NCBI GenBank assembly: GCA_010094045.1
Contig: ML986992.1
Coordinates: forward strand, 1-13,070
Direction: 5' to 3'
Source of the DNA: Lojkania enalia
Taxonomy: Eukaryota > Ascomycota > Dothideomycetes > Pleosporales
DNA length: 13,070 bases
The position numbers and the translations under genes are program-made. Positions within the stretch are counted from its first letter, which is position 1, and the number at the start of each line of letters is the position of its first letter. Below, in pieces: positions 1 through 8,000 of this stretch. Under the pieces are notes generated by a model, which saw only the letters and a program-made list of their open reading frames with translations, ran no database searches and was not told the DNA's origin.

Positions 1-2
1 CT

Positions 3-464
3 CTAAGTAATATATATAAATTTAAGTTATAATTAATACTTATATAAAAGTTCTTTATATAATTACTAAAAGAAGTGTAAGAAAGATTCTTATAGTTTAT
101 AAAAGGTGTTAAGTTAATGCTATATTAGAATATGCTTCTTTAAGCTTACAACTCTAAGCTTAAAAAGTAATTAGAAGAAGTAACTAAGTATAAAACGCGT
201 AAAAGAAAGTATATTTAGTATAGTAGTATAGTAATATATAGTAAGGGATCTTTATATATAGCTACTAAAGTATCTATAAGCTCTTAGCCCTTTAAGAAGA
301 CTTATAGTACTAATACTTAAGAAAGAGCTTAACCAGCTTAATACTACTATAGTAACTATAGTAAGACTAGATATAACGCTTATACGTGTTAAAAGGATAG
401 TAGGAAAATTTCTAAATTAGATAAAAGTATATTATATATAGAATCTCTTATTAGTATTAAATAA
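3..464 (+). pseudogene. Pogo transposase C-terminal tail, RIP-degraded (copy A)
   Basis: One frame stays alignable to the Fot1-type transposase tail from position 3 to a TAA at 462-464 and is interrupted only by TAA/TAG, as expected from CAA/CAG (Gln) after RIP. The order is: a helical Lys/Leu-rich stretch, a basic KYKTRKRKYI segment near 185-215, a low-complexity Ser/Gln linker, and a CCHC knuckle at 348-389. In the knuckle three of the four ligands are changed (Cys>Tyr twice, His>Tyr) and only the last Cys (TGT 387-389) survives. The TAA at 462 is in the same place in copy A', which supports it as the natural stop. The DDE catalytic domain lies outside the window. It cannot encode a working protein. 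Confidence 0.82.
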
Positions 465-506
465 ATTAACTTTTTATATATAGTATTTATTACGCTAAGA
501 AAAAGT

Positions 507-547
507 AGCCGCTTTGATAGTTTAGCCGCTTTAATAGTAGAATACGT
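507..547 (+). repeat. 3' terminal inverted repeat of pogo-A with two internal 8-bp repeats
   Basis: The octamer AGCCGCTT occurs at 507-514 and again at 524-531, 17 bp apart, followed by a spacer and the terminal ACGT at 544-547. Read inward from the end this matches the TIR of pogo-C (ACGT end, AGCGGCTA core) and the end of pogo-A' at 7335. Paired sub-repeats in a TIR are typical of transposase binding sites in Tc1/mariner-type elements; the binding role here is inferred. Confidence 0.75.
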
Positions 548-548
548 T

Positions 549-2399
549 ATATATTAGACTAGATTTTAGTTTTCTTTTAACTTCTATAATAATTTTATAA
601 TCGTATTCTTAATACTTAGATAGTCTTCTATTTTCTACTTCTTTATATAGCTCTATAAATTTACTATAATCTTTTTAGATTTTTTAAAGTATATTTTCGT
701 TCTATAGTTCTTTATATACTTTTTAAACTACGATAATATCTAGTATCTACTTTATTTTCTTAAAATATTTAGCTATTATAGCTGCTAACACTCTTTATAT
801 TAACTATAGACCTGAGAAATATTTTATCTTATACTATTCTACTACTAGTTCTACTCTAGATCTACTCTATAACTTATAAACTATTTTTTACTATTAATCT
901 ACTCTAGAATTATATTTAGCTATTTAGTTTATATCTAGTAATATATTAAATTTTCCTAGGTTTATAATATTAATACACCTTATATTAGTATATCCTATAA
1001 TATTAAACGCTTGCTTTTTAATTTCTATTAGTATAACTCCTCTACTATAGTCTATTATCTTATTATCTACTAAGTATATTATATAAGATACTACCTTTTC
1101 TCTCTACTCTATATTATTTTTGTAAACCTATTATACTAATATAAATATATCTAAAGCTCTACTATTAAGTAGTATTTTAAGCTTCTTTCTATTAAACTCT
1201 ATTTAGCGTATTATATATAAAAATATTATATTAGTAACCCTTCTAATAGCTTTTCTATCTAGTTTCTTAATATAACTATCGCTTTAGAGGCTATTTAGTT
1301 TTTTAACTAAGATAAGAAGAACTCTACCTTTTTCTTCTCCCTTCTATATAATAGATATCTATAGTTCTTAAATATAAGTAGCCTTTACCTATTTACTATA
1401 TATTTTATACCTCTATTCTAAAAAATACTATTACTATTTAATTAGTTAGTAATTTTCGTTTAATTCTTATTATTTAAATACTTTAAATATATTTTAATAG
1501 TACTAGTATTTAACTATATATTATTTCTAGTTTAAAGCTTTATATTTTTCTAAATATATATTATTTTTAGGATATTCTTTTTCTTTAGGTATATTTACTC
1601 CTATTATCTTATAAGCTATAATATTAAGTTATCTTCTAATATCTTCTTATATCTATTTTACTTTTAAAACTAGTTTTTTCAGCTCTTTAACTTTTATAAC
1701 AATTTTACTAAGCCGGTATAAATACTCTATTTTAAGGTAGAGTAGATTTCTATAAATCTAATAGTACTTATTTTCTATATAATCTTCTATCTTATTTTAA
1801 GATAGTAAGATTCTAGGTAATAATTATATATCTAGTTTTAACTATACTTCTAGCTTTATCTTTATACTCTTATATATTAAGTAATTATTCTAGTAACAGC
1901 TTACCTAATCTTTTTTACAACTATTCTTATAGGGTAGTATATAATTTTCTTTTTTACCTTTTACTTTTTCTATAGAATAGTCTTTATAAATTTTCTATAT
2001 ATATTCGAATATTTCTTTATCTATAATTTTTCCTATAGATTTTACTACAGTTTCTAATATATTCTAGCTATTTTAGAATATTAATTCGTTAAATAGTACG
2101 TTCTAATATTTCTAGAGGTATAGTCTTACTTAATAAGTTTTATTATAGATCTAGTATTTCTTTTACTCTATCCTATTAAGAATTGGTATACTATTAAGTC
2201 TTAGTATATCTAGTAGATATTCTATATATCTAATAACTACTACTACTCTTTTTAGCTATAGCTAATAATTGCTTCCTTTTTTTATAAAATAGTATATTTA
2301 GTATCTATTATCTATATAATATATCTAGTACTATATTAGTTATTAGTATCTATTAGTAGATTATATAATTATTATTTAGACTTCTTTCTTCTTACTTAA
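549..2399 (-). pseudogene. pol: Pol N-terminal part of gypsy-B: protease and start of RT, degraded
   Basis: Downstream of the knuckle the same minus-strand frame continues through a linker into an aspartic protease and the RT N-terminus, so this family seems to use one gag-pol frame. The protease signature is at about 1180-1150, where the Asp of the LLDSGA-type motif is now Asn (AAT at 1164-1166) and Gly is Arg. A second protease-like block (FNILLDINQIAKYN) lies near 980-910. A connection segment of the kind preceding RT (KDYSKFIELYKEVENRRL, then EYDYKI) lies near 680-590. The sequence stops at the LIYN position of the conserved pre-RT segment, where pogo-A is inserted. In-frame stops are overwhelmingly TAA/TAG. 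The middle linker (about 2330-1300) has no domain I can name. Confidence 0.72.
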
Positions 2400-3220
2400 A
2401 TATTCTTTTATATAGTATTCTTTTTATCTATATAGAAGATATACTCCTTTTTTAAACCTTTCTTTCTTAAGATTACTTATCCTTAATTATTAGTAGTTCT
2501 TTCTCTTATCCTTTTCAACTATTCTATAGTACCGTCTTACTTTCCTTCTTAGTTAGTATAAATGTTTACAGCTAAGATTACTTTTCTATTTCCTACTTAT
2601 ATTAATAGTTGTTAATCTTAACTACTAATTTAATTATTTCTAATAACTCTATTAGTCTTTCTTTCTTAACTAGATCGTTTTTAATCTTATCTTTAAACCT
2701 TTTATAGAAGATTCCTATTAATATACTATTATCCTATTCTAGTCTAATACTAAATCTCTAAAATTCTATAGTATAATCTATTACCCTTTTAGTCTAAATT
2801 AGCTTTAGTAACTTCTTTTATACTTTCTATTCTATATCTACTTCTCTAAAAATATTTTAGATCTTATTCTTAAATTCTTTCTAACTCTTAAAAAGTTTAT
2901 CTATAGATTCTCTAATCTTCTTTATATTACCTCTATTCTCTAACTAATCTACTATAAATAGTTTAGTTTATACTAGTAGTATTTCTTCTATATTTATTAT
3001 TATAGCTAAAATCTTATCCTTATCTAGAAAGAAGGTTATACTATTAAACTTTCTTAGTAAAGTTATCTTAGTTTATACTTATTATTTAGCCTTAGTTAAG
3101 TTAGCTCTAGCTATAGCTAGCTTATATTAAATCTATATAATATAAGTCTCCTATTTCTATACTTTCTATATTATAGCTTCTTCTAGAGTTTATAACCTTT
3201 AGGTTATTATAATTTAACTC
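550..3220 (-). mobile_element. Ty3/gypsy LTR retrotransposon, gypsy-B (gag to start of RT)
   Basis: The minus strand encodes, in order, a coiled-coil N-terminus, a Ty3-type gag domain, a CCHC knuckle, an aspartic protease and the first residues of reverse transcriptase. The body ends abruptly at both sides at TA dinucleotides where pogo elements begin: pogo-C at 3221-3222 on the 5' side and pogo-A at 548-549 on the 3' side. The remainder of RT, RNase H and integrase should lie beyond pogo-A, left of this window. The 5' leader and LTR probably continue on the other side of pogo-C (5059 to about 5600). All coding parts are heavily RIP-mutated. A second, partial copy of the family lies inverted at 5602-6323. 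Confidence 0.8.
2400..3220 (-). pseudogene. gag: Gag (capsid-like) with CCHC knuckle of gypsy-B, degraded
   Basis: Gag forms the virus-like particle shell of Ty3/gypsy elements and binds RNA through its zinc knuckle. Reading from 3220 downward there is a long helical, Gln/Lys/Ala-rich stretch (to about 3060), then the conserved Ty3 gag core: the KEFKNKI..IFREVDIE segment near 2900-2830, DYTIEF near 2790-2770 and the LGWD-like site at about 2731-2742 (Trp codon now TAG). The knuckle lies at 2400-2441 with pattern C-x2-C-x4-H-x4-C, all three Cys and the His changed to Tyr. The frame before about 2520 differs from the knuckle frame; comparison with the copy at 5602-6323 shows 23 bases missing here, which explains the shift. 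The start codon may be ATA (from ATG) at 5071-5073, across pogo-C. Confidence 0.78.
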
Positions 3221-3222
3221 TA

Positions 3223-3285
3223 ACGTGTTTATAAGCGAGCGGCTACTATAAGTAAGCGGCTACTTCTACTAACTTTTCACGCCTT
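3223..3285 (+). repeat. Left TIR of pogo-C, with a 17-bp tandem duplication
   Basis: The repeat starts ACGTGTTTATAAGCGAGC. The core AGCGGCTA occurs twice, at 3238-3245 and 3255-3262, 17 bp apart, followed by a stretch ending AACTTTTCACG. The right TIR has the same outer and inner parts but only one AGCGGCTA, so the left end carries an extra 17-bp unit. Confidence 0.85.
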
Positions 3286-3343
3286 TACAGCGATCTATTT
3301 TAATAACATAATAAGATAATTATAATATTTAAGCTACGCTAGA

Positions 3344-4993
3344 TTAAGGAGTATCTATAGTATCTTTTTTACAGGTTCTTAAGTTATAGCTAGTTTCTCT
3401 ACAGCAGCTATAGTATATTAAAGCCTGCCGACTCGTACCTAATTACGCCTTACTTTAATATATTTCCCCCTCTAGCTGCTGCTCAACGTCTTTTTAAGTA
3501 ATAATATCCTCTACCTCTACCTTTATTAAGATACCTTTCTACTAGATCCTCTTCTTTTTACGCTTTCTACACGTTATAGCAGCCTTATTTACTTTTTTAA
3601 GCCTTATAATCCGATTATATATAAGCGTACTTTCGTACGCTATTACTTTAGCGCCTTTTTTAAGCTGGTTAAGTACTATAATAATAGAAGTAGGCGATAA
3701 GCTTTTATACCTCTAAATCCTATCATAAATTAATATTAATTAAACGTTTAGCTCGCGCGTATTACTTAGTATTTTAGCTTTCTAGAGGGTAACCTCTAGC
3801 GTAGATAGTATTAGCGTACGAAGCTTAATATTAAGCTTTAATATTACCGCTTCTAGATTATATAGAACTAGACTAGCGCTTTAAAAGCTTGTATAGATAT
3901 TCTCTTTTATAATTAACTACTTATAAGCTGTATAGAAGGTAGGTAAGAACTCTAGCTTTATAATATAGTTAATATAGTCGTATATTAAGCTTTTAATCTA
4001 GCGCCTGTACGCGCGCTTTAATAGTAAGAAGTAGCTAATATTAAATAGCTATAGAAGGTGCGATAAATATAGTAGTACATAGAGAGTATAGATATTATTC
4101 TCCTTATAAAGCTGTTAGAATTTAAGTAAGTTATAGCTCTTATAGCTATTAAGAATAAGTAGCTAGCGCGCGCCTACCTTATACTCTATTATATACTTAA
4201 TAAAGTACTTTAACTACTCTACTCTAAGCTCGTTAGTAGTTCAGCTATTATTACTAACCGTAAAAGCCTAGTTATATAGTATATTATCCTCCTTATATTA
4301 TATAGAGAGGTAGTACTAGCTAGTAAAGATAATAAAGGGTAGAATTACCTATCTAATAGTATTAACTATATAGATTATAGTAACCTATTTACAATTATTT
4401 AACTAAATAGCCTTTAGTCTACCTCGTCTTTCTAAGCTAGTAATAACTAGCTAAACTAATATCTTGCCTATTATAAAGCCTATCTTATTAAAGTTGAAGG
4501 TATCCTTATTATAGATACTATAGGTAGCCTTCGTACGCGCTATAAGGTTAAACTAAATTTTAATAGTCTCTAGATTCTTATATAAAGCTCTCTATTAATT
4601 ATACGGCCGATTAAAATATATAATAAGACTGTCTATTCGCTTAATAAAGTTATATAGCTATAGCTTACTAATCTAACTAGCGCCGCGTTTAGTAAGCAGC
4701 TTATTTACTATATCTTATATAGTATCTAATATAGGTAGAAATCCTCGCGAATCTAGGTTAAGTATATACCTAGTTATTACCTCCTCTTCTAGCTGAGTAA
4801 GCTTCTTTAAGTTAGGCTAATAATTACGTCGCGTAGTAATTCCAGTATATTATTATTATAGAGTCGTTTAGGGGTAGATATAGATTAAAGTAGCGCGTTT
4901 TACGCTACTTATTTAGTATTAATTTATAGCTAAGATAGTAAGGGAGATATCTACTTTATTATAGGGTAATTAAGAAGTAGTTGGTTGAGCTAT
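3344..4993 (-). pseudogene. Pogo/Fot1-type DDE transposase, full-length frame with RIP stops
   Basis: This enzyme would cut and paste the element by binding its TIRs and catalysing transfer with three Asp residues. One uninterrupted register of 550 codons (549 plus TAA at 3346-3344) matches the family length with no frameshift. Order: psq-type helix-turn-helix (about 4925-4870), Tc5-type HTH (about 4790-4610), DDE_1 catalytic domain (about 4500-4000), tail with a basic RKRKKKRI segment near 3560, and a CCHC knuckle at 3371-3412 (first Cys and His now Tyr). The catalytic Asp codons are all Asn: 4489-4487 (NKIGF for DETGF), 4150-4148, and 4042-4040 after the HLL segment; the last spacing is 36 residues, as in pogo elements. 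The start is inferred at ATA 4993-4991 (from ATG). One stop is TGA (4243-4241); the rest are TAA/TAG. Confidence 0.92.
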
Positions 4994-5011
4994 TATAGTT
5001 AGAAGGTAACG

Positions 5012-5056
5012 CGTCGCGAAAAGTTAGTTAGGGTAGCCGCTCGCTTATAAACACGT
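5012..5056 (-). repeat. Right TIR of pogo-C (single core copy)
   Basis: The reverse complement begins ACGTGTTTATAAGCGAGC, has one AGCGGCTA core (TAGCCGCT at 5034-5041 on the + strand), then CTAACTAACTTTTCGCG. Its end at 5056 is followed by TA (5057-5058), the duplicated target. Confidence 0.88.
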
Positions 5057-5058
5057 TA

Positions 5059-5600
5059 TAATATAGTAGATATCTTTAGATAGTTCTTATTTCTCTTAAT
5101 ATTAAGTAGTTATTATATTACTAACTTATATACTAGAGACTTATTTACGTTAGATTAGTTAGAGGTAGTAACTTTAGTAAAAAGAGAATATTAGAGTTGC
5201 TAGTTCTTTAAATATAATAAATATATTCTTAAAAGTCTAATATAGTAATAAAATAAATATATAAGAATAACTATATAAAATTTAATCTATAAAAAAGATT
5301 TATTAACTTATATAAAAAGGTTTAAGACTACTAAACCTAGCTTATTAGGTATATTAGGTTTTACCGACTATATCTAATACTTCTACTATTATTATATATA
5401 TAGATTATACTATACTTTATTATCTAACCAATTATCTTCCTAGTTATTATAGTCCTACTACTTACTATCTAATAGTTAGTCTATAATATATATCTACCTA
5501 TTATTATCTTATTAGTTTTTATCCGAGTTAACTTATATAGTAGCTAATATTAGATTAAACTCTAGCTATAAAAGTAGTACCTCTTAGTATTATATATTTA
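5059..5600 (-). other. Probable 5' leader/LTR of gypsy-B (non-coding, uncertain)
   Basis: This stretch lies on the far side of pogo-C from gypsy-B gag. Removing pogo-C and one TA, the minus strand joins it directly to the gag frame, and an ATA at 5073-5071 (ATG before RIP) followed by Ser-Thr codons is a plausible gag start. Upstream of that I see no persuasive protein on either strand, which fits leader plus LTR. A plausible outer limit is about 5600, where a different gypsy fragment begins on the + strand. I could not locate LTR ends or a primer-binding site by eye, because the matching 3' LTR is outside the window. Confidence 0.4.
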
Positions 5601-5601
5601 T

Positions 5602-6323
5602 AATATTAGACTAGGATAGGATAGTAGTATATTAGTAGAAATTTTCTATAAAGAGCTTAAAGATAAAGTTAAAAACGATCTAACTAGAAAAGAAAGACTA
5701 ATAGAGTTGTTAAAAATAATCGAATTAGTAGTTATAATTAACAACTATTAATATAAGTAGAAGATAGAAAAGTAATCTTAGCTATAAATATTTATACTAA
5801 CTAAGAAGGAGAGTAAGATAGTACTATAAAATAGTAATCTAATAGTCTTTAGAAAAGTTGAAAAAGATAAGAGAAACAACTACTAATAATTAAGGATAAG
5901 TAATATTAAAAAAGAAAGGTTTAAAGAGAAAGTATATCTTCTATATAAATAAAAAGAATATTATATAAAAGAATATTTAAGTAAGAAGAAAGAAGCTTAA
6001 GTAATAATTATATAATCTACTAATAGATACTAATAACTAATATAGTACTAGATATATTATATAGATAATAAATACTAAATATACTATTCTATAAAAAAAG
6101 AAAGCAATTATTAACTATAGTTAAAAAGAGTAGTAGTAGTTATTAGATATATAGAATATCTACTAGGTATACTAAAACTTAATAGTATATTAATCCTTAA
6201 TAGGATAAAGTAAATAAAATACTAGATTTATAATAAAACTTATTAAATAAAACTATATTTCTAAAAATATTAGAATATACTATTTAAAGAATTAATATTC
6301 TAAGACAGCTATAATATACTAGA
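5602..6323 (+). pseudogene. gag: Gag fragment of a second gypsy-B-family copy (B')
   Basis: The + strand here is similar to the minus strand of about 2052-2742, so this is a second copy of the same gypsy family in inverted orientation, truncated at both ends. In frame +1 it starts at the LGWD-like gag site (5611-5622, Trp codon TAG), continues through the KDKVKNDLTRKERLIELLK helix region, and reaches the CCHC knuckle at 5935-5976, where all four ligands are Tyr. It ends in the linker after the knuckle, with no protease. Relative to gypsy-B it keeps 23 bases near 5835-5860 that the other copy lacks, so here gag core and knuckle share one frame. No LTR is attached. Confidence 0.75.
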
Positions 6324-6986
6324 AGTATAATAGCCTCTAGTTAACTAGGTATAGGGTAGAGTAATAACTAAGAGCAATTACGTACTATAAGAAGATTATT
6401 CTTATAGGCTAGTAATAGAAGTATATAAGTAGAGTATATAAAGGATATTTAAGTTAATTACGAAGAGCTATAAAGGTTAAAGTTATAAGGTTATTAAATA
6501 TAATTTAGTCTCCTTACTATTCTTTTATATTTAGTTAATTAAGCTACTAAATATATTATATATTTTATATCAATTTTATTTTTTCTAGTTATATAGAGTT
6601 TTAGATCTTAATTAGGTCTAGTATAGGGATTTTTATAAAAGTATCTATAATACTATTTTCCCCTTTTAAGTTCTTAGCCTAAGAGTTTTCCTATCTTAAT
6701 CTAGTATATAGTAGGGTTAGTATACTATCTTCGCTAATATTATATATATTTCTAATACCTCCTCTTTATTATTTAACCCTAGATAGATACTATTATACTA
6801 ATTATATAGACTACTTAGGCGATATTATTATATTTTACTCCTAGTATTCTTATAAGAAGCTAACTTATAAAGTAGATAAGAAGAAAATATCTAAAAAATT
6901 ATATTGTTTAAAATACCTTTATACTAGTATATATTTATTATATAATACGGATCGTAATACTTAGAGTATATATATATTATAATTCT
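6324..6986. other. Unassigned AT-rich stretch
   Basis: Similarity to gypsy-B stops near 6323 and nothing here resembles its protease or RT. Frame +2 from about 6600 to 7036 is interrupted only by TAA/TAG and could be a RIP-degraded coding region feeding into the coiled-coil segment that follows, with a frame change near 7040. Its Ile/Leu/Tyr-rich composition is also what random TA-rich DNA gives. I do not assign a function. Confidence 0.3.
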
Positions 6987-7334
6987 ATACTACTAGTTTA
7001 TTTCTAATTCTTCCTAGTAGTAAAGTAGAATACTAAAGTTATAAAGCTAGAGGAGGAGATTTATCTAGCTTAAAAAGAGTTAGAATAGCTTTTTAATAAG
7101 ATAGTAGCAGCTTATATAAAGATTTAACGTCTTTATAAAGTTTGTAAATAAGTAAAGTATAGATAGGTAGAGGATTATAAACGTATATAGGAGTAGTTTA
7201 AAGAAGAGAAAGAAGTAGATTATAAGGCGGGTCTTCTTTCTAAAGTAGAGTTGTCTCCTATAATATAGCTAATATTATTTAATTCTACTACTCTATCTCT
7301 AAATTTTCTTTATAAATTTAGTTTTTATAATATA
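6987..7334 (+). pseudogene. C-terminal coiled-coil protein remnant, cut by pogo-A'
   Basis: Frame +3 encodes a strongly charged helical segment starting about 7038 with a heptad-like run: KLEEE, then a KELE segment, then KVEDYKRI- and KEEKEVDYK-like blocks to about 7240. A hydrophobic/Ser-Thr-rich tail continues to the pogo-A' insertion at 7333-7334. Interruptions are only TAA/TAG, consistent with Gln codons before RIP. The richness in Glu/Lys and the absence of frame breaks over about 300 bp set it apart from background. I do not recognise the family with certainty; charged coiled-coil C-termini of this kind are often seen in ascomycete repeat-associated proteins, which is only a weak hint. 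The natural stop is not visible and may lie beyond the insertion. Confidence 0.45.
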
Positions 7335-8000
7335 ATATATTCTACTATTAAAGCGGCTAAACTATTAAAGTAGCTACTTTTTCTTAGCATAATAAATACT
7401 ATATATAAAAAGTTAATTTACTTAATACTAATAAGAGATTTTATATACGATATACTTTTATCTAATTTAGAATTTTCCCTACTATCCTTTTAGCACGTAC
7501 AAGTATTATGTCCAGTCTTACTATAGTTACTATAGTAGCATTAAGCTGGTTAAGCCCTTTCTTAAGTATCACTACTACAAGTCTTCTTAAAAGGCTAAGA
7601 GCCTATAAATACTTCAGCAGCTATATATAAAAATCCCTTACTATATAATACTATACTATTATACTAAATATACTTTCTTTTACGTATTTTATACTTAGTT
7701 ACTTCTTCTAATTACCTTTTAAGCTTAGAATTGCGAGCTTAAAGAAGTATATTCTAATATAGTATTAATTTAGCACCTTTTATAAGCTGTAAGAATTCTT
7801 TTTATATCTCCTTTAGTAATTATTATAACGATGCGAAGAAATCGTTCCACGAAAAGCTTTATATATAACCTTATCTTAAAGCTTTTTACTTATCTTATCT
7901 TACCTCTAGTTCTACCCCTTTTCCCTTCCGTATATAATTATATACTCCCTTATAAGTAGCTTAGTAGTTCTTTTATATCCTTTTATATAAGACCTATAGA
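7335..8000 (-). mobile_element. Fot1/pogo-type transposon, copy A' (3' part, inverted relative to A)
   Basis: The reverse complement of 7335-7830 matches 53-547 (copy A) through the transposase tail, the 3' untranslated part and the TIR. The end at 7335 is preceded by TA (7333-7334); the terminal ACGT has become ATAT by RIP. TIR cores lie at 7352-7359 (AGCGGCTA) and 7369-7376 (mutated, AGTAGCTA), again 17 bp apart. The 5' boundary near 8000 is set by the start of a candidate LTR of gypsy-D, so the rest of this element may resume beyond gypsy-D outside the window. Confidence 0.75.
7418..8000 (-). pseudogene. Pogo transposase C-terminal region, RIP-degraded (copy A')
   Basis: One minus-strand frame runs from the window-ward end near 8000 to a TAA at 7420-7418, at the same place as in copy A. 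It includes the segment SFSWNDFFASL near 7858-7826, a Leu-rich helix, a basic KYKIRKRKYI-like segment near 7690, the Ser/Gln linker and a CCHC knuckle at 7495-7534. Here the knuckle is better preserved than in copy A: the His (CAT, 7510-7508) and last Cys (TGC, 7495-7493) remain, while the first two Cys are Tyr. Internal stops are TAA/TAG. The catalytic domain is missing, probably because gypsy-D interrupts it. Upstream of about 7880 the match to the family is weak. Confidence 0.75.

Larger units (their letters stand above)
1..547 (+). mobile_element. Fot1/pogo-type DNA transposon, copy A (3' end only)
   Basis: This is the 3' portion of a Tc1/mariner-superfamily element of the fungal Fot1/pogo group, truncated by the left edge of the window. 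It carries the C-terminal part of the transposase reading rightward, then about 80 bp of untranslated DNA, then a terminal inverted repeat whose last four bases are ACGT at 544-547, followed by TA at 548-549, the target dinucleotide of this superfamily. The bases after that TA continue the reading frame of gypsy-B on the minus strand, so the element sits inside the reverse transcriptase region of that retrotransposon. A related copy in opposite orientation starts at 7335. Classification rests on the transposase tail and on the TIR shared with pogo-C. Confidence 0.82.
3223..5056 (-). mobile_element. Complete Fot1/pogo-type DNA transposon, pogo-C (1,834 bp)
   Basis: A full-length element with inverted termini: the outer 24 bases at 3223-3246 are identical to the reverse complement of 5033-5056, and similarity continues inward (CTAACTTTTCRCG). 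It is flanked by TA at 3221-3222 and 5057-5058. The interior holds one transposase gene on the minus strand. CG dinucleotides and residual CA/TG are clearly more frequent than in the flanks, which suggests fewer rounds of RIP and a later insertion. The target is the 5' end of gypsy-B gag. Confidence 0.9.

Noticed and set aside
505..3270. A DNA transposon bounded by the AGCGGCTA repeats at 507-531 and 3238-3262, containing the gag gene
   Set aside because: The repeats belong to the outward TIRs of pogo-A and pogo-C; the terminal ACGT plus TA junctions at 544-549 and 3221-3226 show that gypsy-B is the target, not the cargo.
5330..5385. Imperfect palindrome CCTAGCTTATTAGG as a possible hairpin terminator or regulatory site
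   Set aside because: Short palindromes are expected by chance in TA-rich DNA and nothing around it indicates a transcript end.
6780..6900. An RT-like YLGD-type segment in frame +2
   Set aside because: It superficially recalls the RT active-site box, but there is no supporting upstream or downstream RT motif and the composition is low-complexity Ile/Tyr, so I left it unassigned.
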